A stretch of 64,000 nucleotides of DNA from Ardenticatenaceae bacterium (GTDB lineage: Bacteria; Chloroflexota; Anaerolineae; Promineifilales; Promineifilaceae). Every line of letters begins with the position of its first letter. Position 1 is the stretch's first letter. The stretch spans positions 61,752 through 125,751 of the forward strand of contig JACKCD010000010.1 in assembly GCA_020634215.1 (NCBI GenBank), read 5' to 3'. The notes under the pieces are model-generated. The model did not search any database. It saw only the letters and a program-made list of their open reading frames with translations, and had not been told where the DNA came from. Shown piece by piece: positions 26,078 through 33,922 of this stretch. The position numbers and the translations under genes are program-made.

Positions 26078-26439
26078 AGTTTGTGAAACTGAATGTGATC
26101 GCCCGGCTGAAGTTGGGTGAGCCAGTCGGGGTGTAGTTCAATAACGTATTGAGCGGGGCGGCGTGGAATATAGGCGGGTCGCCACGGCCGGCCGAGGGCG
26201 GTATCCACGATTTCGCCCTGGCTGTTGACCCAAATGATGGCGAGGTTGCAGAAGACGAAGAGCATGTGAACGGCCGTTAATGCCCGCCCCTCACCCTCTT
26301 CTACTAGCACAATCCCCTCATCTTGGCTAATTTGGCGGCGAAACGTCAGCCCGCGCAGCTTGCTGCCAAACGAACAACACCAGCGCAGTCGCGGAGCCAG
26401 TAATGTTTGTCGTTCCACATGCCACAATTGACGTTCCAT
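26074..26439 (-). CDS. DUF192 family protein
   Basis: A 121-residue protein with the DUF192 core: KLRGLTFRRQI, EGIVLVEE, AVHMLFVFCNLAIIWVN, and PRRPAQYVIEL followed by the terminal LQPGDHIQF. Members are small beta-barrel proteins, often exported; this copy has no evident signal peptide. Its end overlaps the M23 peptidase start by 4 nt, which argues for co-translation and perhaps an envelope role. Function of the family is not established. Confidence 0.85.
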   Translation of the reverse strand: MERQLWHVERQTLLAPRLRWCCSFGSKLRGLTFRRQISQDEGIVLVEEGEGRALTAVHMLFVFCNLAIIWVNSQGEIVDTALGRPWRPAYIPRRPAQYVIELHPDWLTQLQPGDHIQFHKL

Positions 26440-26451
26440 ACGGGTAAGTAT

Positions 26452-26528
26452 AACAGTAATCAGTAATCGGTAATCGGTAATCAGTCAAACCGGTCACTGA
26501 TAACTGATAACTGATTACCGATTACTGT
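26452..26528. repeat. Word-repeat hairpin (GTAATC family) between DUF192 and HD hydrolase
   Basis: CAGTAATCAGTAATCGG words are paired with inverted CTGATAACTGATTACCG words. Its right arm encodes the last residues and stop codon of the HD hydrolase. Confidence 0.88.
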
Positions 26529-27065
26529 ACGCCTCCGGCGTAGTTCCTCATAAACCGCCTGTGCTTCAGCAAAATAGAACCGATAGGGTGGGTGCCAAAA
26601 TTCGCCAAGCTGCTGGTTGCCCGTTTGCTGTTCGTAAATCAGTGCCTGTAAAAACATGTCAAGCTTGTCAGCATCGTGAACCAGCCTGGCTTCGTCGGTT
26701 TCATTGGCCGTTAGCTCTTCCCACGCCACCATCAAGTCGCTGTTGGTGTCGCCCAGCATGGTTTGTAGGGCGGTGCGTTCGGCGCTGGGCTTGCTGCCGG
26801 GGGGCATTAGCTTCCAAACGGCGGGGGGCAGGTCGCTGGTCAGGGCTTCGGGCAGGTCGTGGAGGGTTGCCATGAGGAGGATGCGTTCCAAGTTTAACGG
26901 CCGTTCTATCTCCCCCGCCAGTACCAACGCCGTAAAAACCACGCCAAAGCTGTGGGCGGCCACATTTTCCGCCTGCACCACGCCCCGCTGCACCCAACCC
27001 GTCCGCGCTATGCGCTTGAGCTGGTTGCCGTGTTGGAGCAAAGTAAGAGTCGTCAGTGTGTTCAT
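26481..27065 (-). CDS. HD-domain hydrolase (YfbR/HDDC2-like 5'-nucleotidase)
   Basis: A 194-residue cytoplasmic protein. The HD signature is present: His in ENVAAHSFGVV, HD in MATLHDLPEAL, and Asp in VHDADKLDMFLQAL. This arrangement matches the HD_3 deoxynucleoside-5'-monophosphatases. The start at ATG 27065 matches family N-termini; a TTG two codons further up is possible. The C-terminal VIGNQLSVISDRFD is encoded by the GTAATC repeat and is not part of the fold. Confidence 0.87.
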   Translation of the reverse strand: MNTLTTLTLLQHGNQLKRIARTGWVQRGVVQAENVAAHSFGVVFTALVLAGEIERPLNLERILLMATLHDLPEALTSDLPPAVWKLMPPGSKPSAERTALQTMLGDTNSDLMVAWEELTANETDEARLVHDADKLDMFLQALIYEQQTGNQQLGEFWHPPYRFYFAEAQAVYEELRRRRTVIGNQLSVISDRFD

Positions 27066-27191
27066 AAGCAAGTAATGGTATGTTGTTTAACGGCCGTTTG
27101 CTGCTGCCTCTCATCAACAATTTAGGTTGTAGCAACTCCCATCTATTTTGGGTGTTCAATGTATCAGAAAGTGCAAGCCAACGAGGACTAG

Positions 27192-28160
27192 ATGAAGATT
27201 TCCGTAATTGCCACAATCAAAAACGAAGGAGAAGCCATCCGCCCGCTGCTGGACTCTCTCATTCAGCAAACCCATTTTCCCGATGAGGTCGTCATCTGTG
27301 ACGGCGGCTCCACCGACAACACGCTCGAAATTTTGGAAGAGTATAAACAGTGGCTGCCACTGCGCGTCATTGTGGTGCCCGGCAGCAACATCAGCCAGGG
27401 GCGCAACCGTGCCATTGCCCACGCCACTGGCGACATTATTGCCTCCACCGATGCCGGCGTCGTGCTGGCTCCCTATTGGTTAGAAGAATTGACCCGCCCC
27501 ATTTTGGAGGACAAGGCGACGGTGTGCAGTGGCTGGTTCGAGCCAGACCCCTACACCGATTTTGAGGTGGTAATGGGGGCAACGGTGCTGCCCACGCGCC
27601 ACGATGTAGACCCAGATAGCTTTTTGCCGTCTAGCCGTTCGGTGGCCTTCTCGCGGGCGGCGTGGGCAGCGGTTGGTGGCTATCCGGAATGGCTAGATTA
27701 CAGTGAGGATTTGGTCTTTGATTTTGCCCTGCGGGAGAAGTATGGCGTGTTTCCGTTTGTGGAAACGGCCGTTGCCTACTTCCGCCCCCGTGGCAGCCTG
27801 CGCTCCTTCTTCAAGCAATACTACACCTATGCTCGCGGCGACGGTAAAGCTAACCTGTGGCCTGTGCGCCACCTGCTCCGTTATGTTACTTACTTGGTTG
27901 GTTTGCCAATGGTGCTGTGGATGATTTGGCGGGAAAAATGGATGGGTTGGGTGCTGCTGTTAACTGGGGTAAGTGCCTACTCGCGGCGGCCGGCGCAGCG
28001 GTTGTGGATCAATACCTGGGGGTGGCGGCCACCGCTGCGGCTACGGGCTTTTGCGCTCATTCCCATCATTCGCCTGGTAGGAGATGTCGCCAAAATGCTG
28101 GGCTACCCGGTGGGGTTGCTCTGGCGCTGGCGCAACCGCCGTTTATTGACGCAAGTTTGA
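27192..28160 (+). CDS. Family 2 glycosyltransferase
   Basis: A 322-residue enzyme. The GT-A nucleotide-binding domain fills residues 1-205: SVIATIKNEGEAI, DEVVICDGGSTDNTLEIL, and the DxD-like STDAGV. Hydrophobic segments occur at about 228-255 and 283-310, so it is probably membrane-associated and may transfer sugars to a lipid carrier. AGGA lies just before the ATG at 27192. It is divergent from the HD hydrolase and followed by a terminator. Acceptor unknown. Confidence 0.88.
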   Translation: MKISVIATIKNEGEAIRPLLDSLIQQTHFPDEVVICDGGSTDNTLEILEEYKQWLPLRVIVVPGSNISQGRNRAIAHATGDIIASTDAGVVLAPYWLEELTRPILEDKATVCSGWFEPDPYTDFEVVMGATVLPTRHDVDPDSFLPSSRSVAFSRAAWAAVGGYPEWLDYSEDLVFDFALREKYGVFPFVETAVAYFRPRGSLRSFFKQYYTYARGDGKANLWPVRHLLRYVTYLVGLPMVLWMIWREKWMGWVLLLTGVSAYSRRPAQRLWINTWGWRPPLRLRAFALIPIIRLVGDVAKMLGYPVGLLWRWRNRRLLTQV

Positions 28161-28214
28161 ACGGTGTATAAATCTTTTTGACGCACCTGAGTGCTGGTGG
28201 TATGATGCTTTCTG

Positions 28215-28244
28215 AACAGCCGACGTGATCCGTCGGCTGTTTTA
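28215..28244 (+). terminator. Terminator after the GT2 gene
   Basis: AACAGCCGAC and GTCGGCTGTT form a 10-bp stem with a 7-nt loop followed by TTAA. Confidence 0.82.
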
Positions 28245-28269
28245 ATGAGTGACACAGCTAACAACAGTT

Positions 28270-28326
28270 TGTTCGGATTAGAGATTAGAGATTGGAGATT
28301 GAACCAATCTCCAATCTCCAATCTCG
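28270..28326. repeat. Word-repeat hairpin (GGAGATT family) before TPR gene
   Basis: AGAGATTAGAGATTGGAGATT is followed by inverted AATCTCCAATCTCCAATC, ending about 20 nt before the TPR start. Confidence 0.85.
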
Positions 28327-28345
28327 ATTTTGCAATTTATTCCAC

Positions 28346-29566
28346 ATGGTCATCAAACGTACCCCTCCTCGTTATCCCCGTCGAGGCCCCTCTTGCCTGC
28401 TGGTTCTCTTTGTCCTGTTTGGCATTGTCGTGGCTATTTTTGTGATCCAGAATGCGGATGAGGTGCGTGACATTATTATTCCGACTCCCACGCCAGAGCC
28501 AACCCGATCAGCGGCGGAATATGCGCTGCTGGCTGACCTGAGCGAGAAGGATGGACAGGTGGAGGAGGCGATTGGGTTTTATCAAACGGCCGTTGAGCTA
28601 GATGCCTCCAAACCCGAATTTTTTGTCCGCCTTATTCGGTTGTTAATTGAGGCTGGGCAGCCAGAAGAAGCCCTGTCGCGGGCAGAACAGCTTGTGCTTT
28701 TAGCTCCCGAAGAGACAGAGACATGGGAAGTAAAAGCCGCCGCCCACATTGCCAACGGCAATCGCTTTGACGACTTGGGCGATACCACCTCAGCAGCCTT
28801 GGAATATGCCTCCGCTGCCGATGCTGCCCGCGATGCTATTAACCTCGACAGCAACAACGCCACAGCCTATGCTTATGCTGCTGGAGGGTCGGTTTTTCAG
28901 GAAGATCCAGAACTTTTTGACCAAGCTCAAGAGTATGCCGATACCGCTATCTTTCTTGAGCCAGATAATGCTATTGCTCGCTATTACATGGCAACTGTCT
29001 TTACCTACCAAGGTTTATATAGTGCGGCCTTAGAACAATACCAACTGGGGCTAGACGCGGATCCCCAAATGCCAGAACTGCACATTGGGTTAGCCTACAA
29101 CTATTTTGGCAATGGTCAGCTTGCCGATGCCATTTTGAGCTTTAAAGACGCGATTGAAGTTGATCCAGATAATGCAACTGCTTACGATGGACTGGCTTAC
29201 ATGTATCTTCAGTTAGGTGATGACCCGTTGGCCGAGGAGAATGCGCTTGAATCAGTGCGCTTGAATCCCAATGTGGCGCGGGCGCGGGGCCGGCTGGGCG
29301 AGGCGTATTTTCGTCAGAACAACTATGAAAAGGCTGTTGAACAACTTAAGGTTGCGACAGAGTTGTATGGACAGCCAACAGAGTTAAATGTGCGCTTTTT
29401 TAATATGTTGGCAACGGCTTACATTCGTGCTAGTTTTAGCAACTGCGAAATAGCTACCCCTATTTTTCAGCAGGTGATTGACGTAACGTTTAATGAGCTG
29501 ATTATTGACAGTGCTTTGGAAGGAATCGAGGAATGCCGTCGTAATTCTTTGGGCACTACCCCCTAA
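28346..29566 (+). CDS. Membrane-anchored TPR protein
   Basis: A 406-residue protein with a signal anchor at about residues 17-36 (CLLVLFVLFGIVVAIFVI), a Thr/Pro linker, and at least seven tetratricopeptide repeats such as EQYQLGLDADPQMPELHIGLAY and AILSFKDAIEVDPDNATAYDGLAY. TPR arrays mediate protein-protein contacts, here probably outside the cytoplasmic membrane. I start at ATG 28346; upstream in-frame codons come from the repeat. It ends 16 nt before the first CIRCE box of groESL. Partner unknown. Confidence 0.82.
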   Translation: MVIKRTPPRYPRRGPSCLLVLFVLFGIVVAIFVIQNADEVRDIIIPTPTPEPTRSAAEYALLADLSEKDGQVEEAIGFYQTAVELDASKPEFFVRLIRLLIEAGQPEEALSRAEQLVLLAPEETETWEVKAAAHIANGNRFDDLGDTTSAALEYASAADAARDAINLDSNNATAYAYAAGGSVFQEDPELFDQAQEYADTAIFLEPDNAIARYYMATVFTYQGLYSAALEQYQLGLDADPQMPELHIGLAYNYFGNGQLADAILSFKDAIEVDPDNATAYDGLAYMYLQLGDDPLAEENALESVRLNPNVARARGRLGEAYFRQNNYEKAVEQLKVATELYGQPTELNVRFFNMLATAYIRASFSNCEIATPIFQQVIDVTFNELIIDSALEGIEECRRNSLGTTP

Positions 29567-29581
29567 GTCTATTTTCTATGT

Positions 29582-29608
29582 TTAGCACTCTGGCCAAAAG
29601 ACTGCTAA
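29582..29608 (+). promoter_or_regulatory. CIRCE element 1 (HrcA operator), upstream of -35
   Basis: TTAGCACTC, 9-nt spacer, GACTGCTAA. This matches the CIRCE consensus TTAGCACTC-N9-GAGTGCTAA at 17 of 18 positions. Confidence 0.85.
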
Positions 29609-29614
29609 AAATGC

Positions 29615-29643
29615 TTGACAACCCCAAAAACAGTTGCTAAAAT
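29615..29643 (+). promoter_or_regulatory. groESL sigma-70 promoter
   Basis: TTGACA (29615-29620), exactly 17 bp, then TAAAAT (29638-29643). It is sandwiched between two CIRCE boxes. Confidence 0.88.
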
Positions 29644-29651
29644 TTGCTTTG

Positions 29652-29678
29652 TTAGCACTTGAAATGTTTGAGTGCTAA
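29652..29678 (+). promoter_or_regulatory. CIRCE element 2 (HrcA operator), downstream of -10
   Basis: TTAGCACTT, 9-nt spacer, GAGTGCTAA. One mismatch to consensus. It overlaps the expected transcription start. Confidence 0.93.
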
Positions 29679-29740
29679 ACCTCATACTAATTAACCAGAG
29701 ATTTTAAAAACTCGAAGATCAAGATTAAGGAGAAGCTGCT

Positions 29741-30034
29741 ATGTCCTTGAATTTAAAGCCGCTTGGTGATCGTTTGGTTGTTGAACCAAAAGAAAGTGAG
29801 CAGACAACAGCCTCAGGCCTTGTATTGCCTGAAACTGCCAAAGAAAAACCACAGGAAGGAACCATCCTTGCTGTAGGTCCAGGTCGTCGTGATGACAATG
29901 GCAACCGTATCGAAATGGATGTTGCTGTAGGCGATGTTGTTCTTTATGCCAAATATGGCGGTACCGAAGTAAAGATGGAAGGTAAAAAATATCTGATTCT
30001 TAAGGAATCTGATATTTTGGCAATCGTTCAATAA
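29741..30034 (+). CDS. groS: Co-chaperonin GroES
   Basis: A 97-residue GroES, the heptameric lid of the GroEL folding chamber. LKPLGDRLVVEPKESEQTTASGL begins the protein, followed by the mobile loop, GTILAVGPG and VLYAKYGGTEVKMEGKKYLIL. AAGGAG lies 8 nt before the ATG. It lies 22 nt ahead of groEL on one CIRCE-controlled transcript. It contains no AACGGCCGTT palindrome. Confidence 0.98.
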   Translation: MSLNLKPLGDRLVVEPKESEQTTASGLVLPETAKEKPQEGTILAVGPGRRDDNGNRIEMDVAVGDVVLYAKYGGTEVKMEGKKYLILKESDILAIVQ

Positions 30035-30056
30035 TTGATAAGGAAGAAAGTGAATC

Positions 30057-31706
30057 ATGGCTAAGCAACTCGTATTTTCCGAAGAAGCCCGTCGCAAACT
30101 AAAGAAAGGCGTTGACACAGTTGCCACTGCTGTATCCACCACTCTTGGCCCTAAAGGGCGTAACGTGGCTTTGGATAAAAAGTTTGGCGCCCCCACCATT
30201 ACCCATGACGGTGTAACCGTCGCCAAAGAAATTGAGCTGGATGACCCCTACGAAAACATGGGTGCCCAGTTGCTGAAAGAAGCAGCTACCAAAACCAACG
30301 ACATTGCTGGTGATGGTACTACTACTGCTACTGTTTTGGCGCAAAACATTGTCCACGAAGGGCTGAAGAATGTGGCTGCTGGGGCAAACCCTATGCTCCT
30401 CAAACAAGGCATCGAAGCTGGTACCGCTGCTCTGGCTGCACGCATCCGTGAAATGGCGGCCAGTATTGATAGTGTAGATGAAATTGCTTCTGTGGCCTCC
30501 ATTTCTGCCCAAGACCCGGCCATTGGCAAGCTGATTGCCGAGGTCATGGACAAAGTTGGCAAAGATGGCGTTATCACGGTTGAAGAGTCTCGTGGTTTGG
30601 AATTCGAGACCGAATACGTTGAAGGTATGCAGTTTGATCGGGGTTATATCAGCCCCTATTTTGTAACTGATTCAGACAACATGGAAGCAGTTGTTGAAGA
30701 TGCTTATGTTCTGATTCATGACAAGAAAATCAGCTCTGCTCAGGATCTGGTTCCGATTCTGGAGAAATTGATTCAGACGGGTCAGCGCAACCTGGTTGTG
30801 ATTGCTGAAGATATTGACGGCGAAGCTTTGGCTACGCTGGTTCTCAACAAACTGCGCGGCATGATTAACGCTTTGGCTGTGAAGGCTCCTGGCTTTGGGG
30901 ATCGTCGCAAGGCCATGCTGCAAGATATTGCCGTGTTGACTGGCGGGCAGGTCATTACCGAGGAAATGGGTCGCAAACTGGACAGCGTACAGATGAGCGA
31001 TTTGGGTCGTGCTGCTAAAGTTGTGGCAACTAAGGACGACACCACTGTTGTGGATGGTGCCGGTGACGAAGGTCAAATCAGGGGTCGTGTTGAGCAGATC
31101 AAGGTTGAGATCGACCGCAGCACGTCGGACTATGACCGCGAGAAATTGCAGGAACGTCTGGCTAAATTGGCTGGTGGTGTGGCTGTTATTCGCGTGGGTG
31201 CAGCTACCGAAGTTGAACTGAAAGAGAAGAAACACCGCGTTGAGGATGCGCTGAGCGCAACTCGCGCTGCTGTTGAGGAAGGGATTGTTCCTGGTGGTGG
31301 TGTGGCTTTGTTGAATGCTTTGCCCGCTTTGGACAGTGTTTCTGTAGCTGACGGCGATCCGACTACTGGTGTTGGCATTCTGCGGCGCGCTTTGGAAGCT
31401 CCCATGCGTAAGATTGCAGAAAATGCTGGTCAAAATGGCGATGTCATTATTCAAAATGTGCGTCGTGCGCAGGCTGATGCTGGCGATCAGAACATTGGCT
31501 ACAATGTAATGACGGGTGAATACATCAATATGATTAAGCAGGGAATTATTGACCCGGCCAAGGTGACCCGTGGAGCGTTGGAAAACGCGGCTAGTATTGC
31601 GTCCATGATTTTGACGACAGAAGCACTGATTACGGATATTCCGACCAAGGAAGAGCCGATGCCTGCTGGCGGTGGAGCTGGTATGGGTGGTGGTATGGGC
31701 TTCTAA
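30057..31706 (+). CDS. groL: Chaperonin GroEL
   Basis: A 549-residue Hsp60 that folds proteins in an ATP-driven cage. All family marks are present: TLGPKGRNV, the ATPase motif DGTTTATVLAQ, GYISPYFVTDSDNMEAV, KAPGFGDRRKAMLQDIAVLTGG, GIVPGGGVALL, and the Gly/Met-rich tail GGAGMGGGMGF. AAGGAAG precedes the ATG. It has no AACGGCCGTT palindrome, in contrast to most genes in the window, which fits a highly expressed, conserved gene. Confidence 0.99.
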   Translation: MAKQLVFSEEARRKLKKGVDTVATAVSTTLGPKGRNVALDKKFGAPTITHDGVTVAKEIELDDPYENMGAQLLKEAATKTNDIAGDGTTTATVLAQNIVHEGLKNVAAGANPMLLKQGIEAGTAALAARIREMAASIDSVDEIASVASISAQDPAIGKLIAEVMDKVGKDGVITVEESRGLEFETEYVEGMQFDRGYISPYFVTDSDNMEAVVEDAYVLIHDKKISSAQDLVPILEKLIQTGQRNLVVIAEDIDGEALATLVLNKLRGMINALAVKAPGFGDRRKAMLQDIAVLTGGQVITEEMGRKLDSVQMSDLGRAAKVVATKDDTTVVDGAGDEGQIRGRVEQIKVEIDRSTSDYDREKLQERLAKLAGGVAVIRVGAATEVELKEKKHRVEDALSATRAAVEEGIVPGGGVALLNALPALDSVSVADGDPTTGVGILRRALEAPMRKIAENAGQNGDVIIQNVRRAQADAGDQNIGYNVMTGEYINMIKQGIIDPAKVTRGALENAASIASMILTTEALITDIPTKEEPMPAGGGAGMGGGMGF

Positions 31707-31737
31707 CCCTATCCTATTTCTTTGCGTCTTGTTTTGT

Positions 31738-31768
31738 AAAGACCCCTCAATTGAGGGGTCTTTTCTTT
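31738..31768 (+). terminator. Rho-independent terminator after groEL
   Basis: AAGACCCCTCAATTGAGGGGTCTT is a near-perfect hairpin followed by TTCTTTTT. Confidence 0.95.
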
Positions 31769-31953
31769 TTGGGGAAGTTCTTTTAAACTAGGGGCTGAGT
31801 AAGGCGCAAAACGCTGCATTGGATTGGTTCTGTCAACATCGGTGCTAAAGATTCGCTGCTGTAAGGAAGGTGTTTTCGTGGGCTTACCTAAGTTTATTAG
31901 CCAGGTGTATGTAATGGTAGCAGGTTACTGGCGTATTGATGGGAGAATGTGGC

Positions 31954-32784
31954 ATGGGTAAGAAGTTGGTAGAAAAGCTGCTGCCGGTGTTGGGGAAGTT
32001 ACGGTGGGTGGGGTCTGAAACGCCGACGGAGCAGGGGCGTAGGACGTATGGGGTGAGTTTGGAGCAGATTGATTCGTTTCGCGGGGACGATATACCGACG
32101 TTGGTGGGGGCACTACGGACGTTGCAAACGGCCGCTTCTTTGCCTTTTGCTTATGCCGGCGTTGCTTATGCGCTGCTGGCTGCTTCGCAAGAGGATGGGG
32201 GCGGATATTATCAGGAAGGGCTGGAGGCAGCGATGGAGTGGCTAGAACGGGCACAGGAATTGGCTCCTGATGAAGTGGATATTAACATGATTGAGGGGCT
32301 GGTTTACATTTACAACGGCCGTTTAGCCGATGCTCGCTTGATTCTTGATTACTTGCACCAAAATAGCCCGCTGCAAAGCTACTATCTAAATATGGCTGAG
32401 GTGGCGTATTGGCGCGAGCGGGGGGATTTGGAGCAAACGTTGGCTTGGCTGGAGCAGACGGAACAAACGGCCGTTAATGTCCCCCAACGCCTGCGCCTCA
32501 AATTCAAACGGGCTGAATGCTACATTGAATTCGGCCAGCTAGACGAAGCCATTGACGTGTACCGTGAAGCCACCCACTTTGACAATGAGAATGCCTGGCT
32601 GTGGCACAGCCTGAGCCTTGCTTATCTGGACAACGGAGATTACAAAAACGCCAAAAGCTGCAACGATAAGGCACTCAGCTTACGCCCCGATTTTCCGGCT
32701 GCCCACGAAGTGGAATCAGTAATCAAACGCAAGCTTGGCTCTGACCTGCTGGGTTTGGGACGCTGGTTTGGCGGTCGGCGATAA
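31954..32784 (+). CDS. Soluble TPR protein
   Basis: A 276-residue cytoplasmic helical-repeat protein. GGGAG sits eight bases before the ATG at 31954. TPR-like units occur throughout (AMEWLERAQELAPDEVDINM, AIDVYREATHFDNENAWLWH, NAKSCNDKALSLRPDFPAAH). It shares no clear operon with groESL, from which a strong terminator separates it. Its 3' end overlaps the convergent P-loop gene by 69 nt. Function unknown. Confidence 0.78.
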   Translation: MGKKLVEKLLPVLGKLRWVGSETPTEQGRRTYGVSLEQIDSFRGDDIPTLVGALRTLQTAASLPFAYAGVAYALLAASQEDGGGYYQEGLEAAMEWLERAQELAPDEVDINMIEGLVYIYNGRLADARLILDYLHQNSPLQSYYLNMAEVAYWRERGDLEQTLAWLEQTEQTAVNVPQRLRLKFKRAECYIEFGQLDEAIDVYREATHFDNENAWLWHSLSLAYLDNGDYKNAKSCNDKALSLRPDFPAAHEVESVIKRKLGSDLLGLGRWFGGRR

Positions 32785-33144
32785 ATGGCGGTGCCGTAAA
32801 AAATGTAGCACTTGTTCTTGCACCTGCTGGGGAGTCAGGGCATTTGTGTTGACATATAAATTGCAATGCTTGCGGGCATGGGCCAGCCTCCGGTGCTGCT
32901 CGGCCAGGCGCTGTGGTCCACCATCAATATAGGGGCGGCGGGCACGGGCTGTGGCGTAGGACAGGTCGAGATAGATAAGCAAGTCGGGCCTGCCAACGCG
33001 CTGCCACATAGCGGGAACATACGAATGCTCCTGAGCCACGTGGCGGGCATCATATCCCGCTTCGCGTAGTGCTGAGACCAGCGTGCTTTTCCCCGCCGAA
33101 CAGGGGCCAACAATGGCGATGCGTAATGAAGGTGCTGTGTTCAT
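32716..33144 (-). CDS. P-loop NTPase, kinase-like
   Basis: A 142-residue protein with a Walker A motif GPCSAGKST at residues 13-21 and a later DLSYATARARRPY segment with arginines in the lid position, as in small nucleoside or phosphate kinases. It is shorter than thymidylate or dephospho-CoA kinases (about 200 residues). Three bases separate it from the upstream phosphatase gene, so they are one operon. The last 23 codons overlap the TPR gene on the other strand. Substrate unknown. Confidence 0.75.
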   Translation of the reverse strand: MNTAPSLRIAIVGPCSAGKSTLVSALREAGYDARHVAQEHSYVPAMWQRVGRPDLLIYLDLSYATARARRPYIDGGPQRLAEQHRRLAHARKHCNLYVNTNALTPQQVQEQVLHFLRHRHLSPTAKPASQTQQVRAKLAFDY

Positions 33145-33147
33145 GGA

Positions 33148-33858
33148 TCATTGAAAAGGAATACGACCGCCCAGCCGCCGCACTTCATCTCCCTCTTTGG
33201 GGTGAACCGAGACAACCAAAACGCTAATATCATCGCAGGGACGGCCGTTATCCTTGGCTACTGCTTCCTCTAACAAAGTATCCGCAATTTGCTGCGCTGT
33301 TGTGATGCCTTGCGCCAGCAAACGCTGGGTCGCAGCATAGGGGTCATAGCTTTCACCCCCCCTTAAGCTCCCGGCATGGCTTAGCCCGTCGGTGAAAACA
33401 ACAATCACGGTACCGACCACCACCGGAATTTCGGTGATGACGGGATTGGTGTGCTGATAGAACCCGACCCGCTGGGCTGGGTCATTGAGCAGGTAGAAGC
33501 CCTCGGCGGCGGTGTGTACAATCACCGGGGCTTCGTTGTTGCGCGAGATGACAAAGGTTTTGGTTTGGGCATCAATGGAGAGAATATTGAGCGTGGCACT
33601 CACTTTGCCGTCGCGGGCTGAGTAGAGATAGTCATGAGCGGCGCGAGCCGCAGAACCATCACGCACGCCTTCGCCCAAAAGCTGCATCGCCTTTCGCGCC
33701 ACCATGTTGCTAATGCGCTTGGCCGATTTGCCACTGCTTTGCCCGTCTACCAGCACCAAAGAGAGACCGCCTAACGGCCGTTCCACCATCTCCAACGTAT
33801 CACCACTTTCGCTGGTAGCATATTTGTTAATCTTGGCAACCGCAAATTGAACTTCCAT
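33148..33858 (-). CDS. SpoIIE/PP2C-like protein phosphatase domain
   Basis: A 236-residue single-domain protein. Metal-binding motifs of the PPM family are visible: LVLVDGQSSGKSAKRIS, VIVVFTDGLSHAG and CDDISVLVVSV. It likely removes phosphate from Ser/Thr of regulatory proteins, for instance anti-anti-sigma factors or targets of a Ser/Thr kinase. It is the first gene of a two-gene operon with the P-loop protein. No sensor domain is attached. Confidence 0.85.
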   Translation of the reverse strand: MEVQFAVAKINKYATSESGDTLEMVERPLGGLSLVLVDGQSSGKSAKRISNMVARKAMQLLGEGVRDGSAARAAHDYLYSARDGKVSATLNILSIDAQTKTFVISRNNEAPVIVHTAAEGFYLLNDPAQRVGFYQHTNPVITEIPVVVGTVIVVFTDGLSHAGSLRGGESYDPYAATQRLLAQGITTAQQIADTLLEEAVAKDNGRPCDDISVLVVSVHPKEGDEVRRLGGRIPFQ

Positions 33859-33859
33859 G

Positions 33860-33921
33860 CAGACGGTACTCAGTAGCCGATAAGCGATACTCAGTACACG
33901 GCACTGAGTACCGGCTTACTG
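33860..33921. repeat. Word-repeat hairpin (ACTCAGTA/CCGATAAG) between glyS and phosphatase
   Basis: GGTACTCAGTAGCCGATAAG words are partly inverted in CACTGAGTACCGGCTTACTG. It fills the whole gap. Confidence 0.7.
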
Positions 33922-33922
33922 T

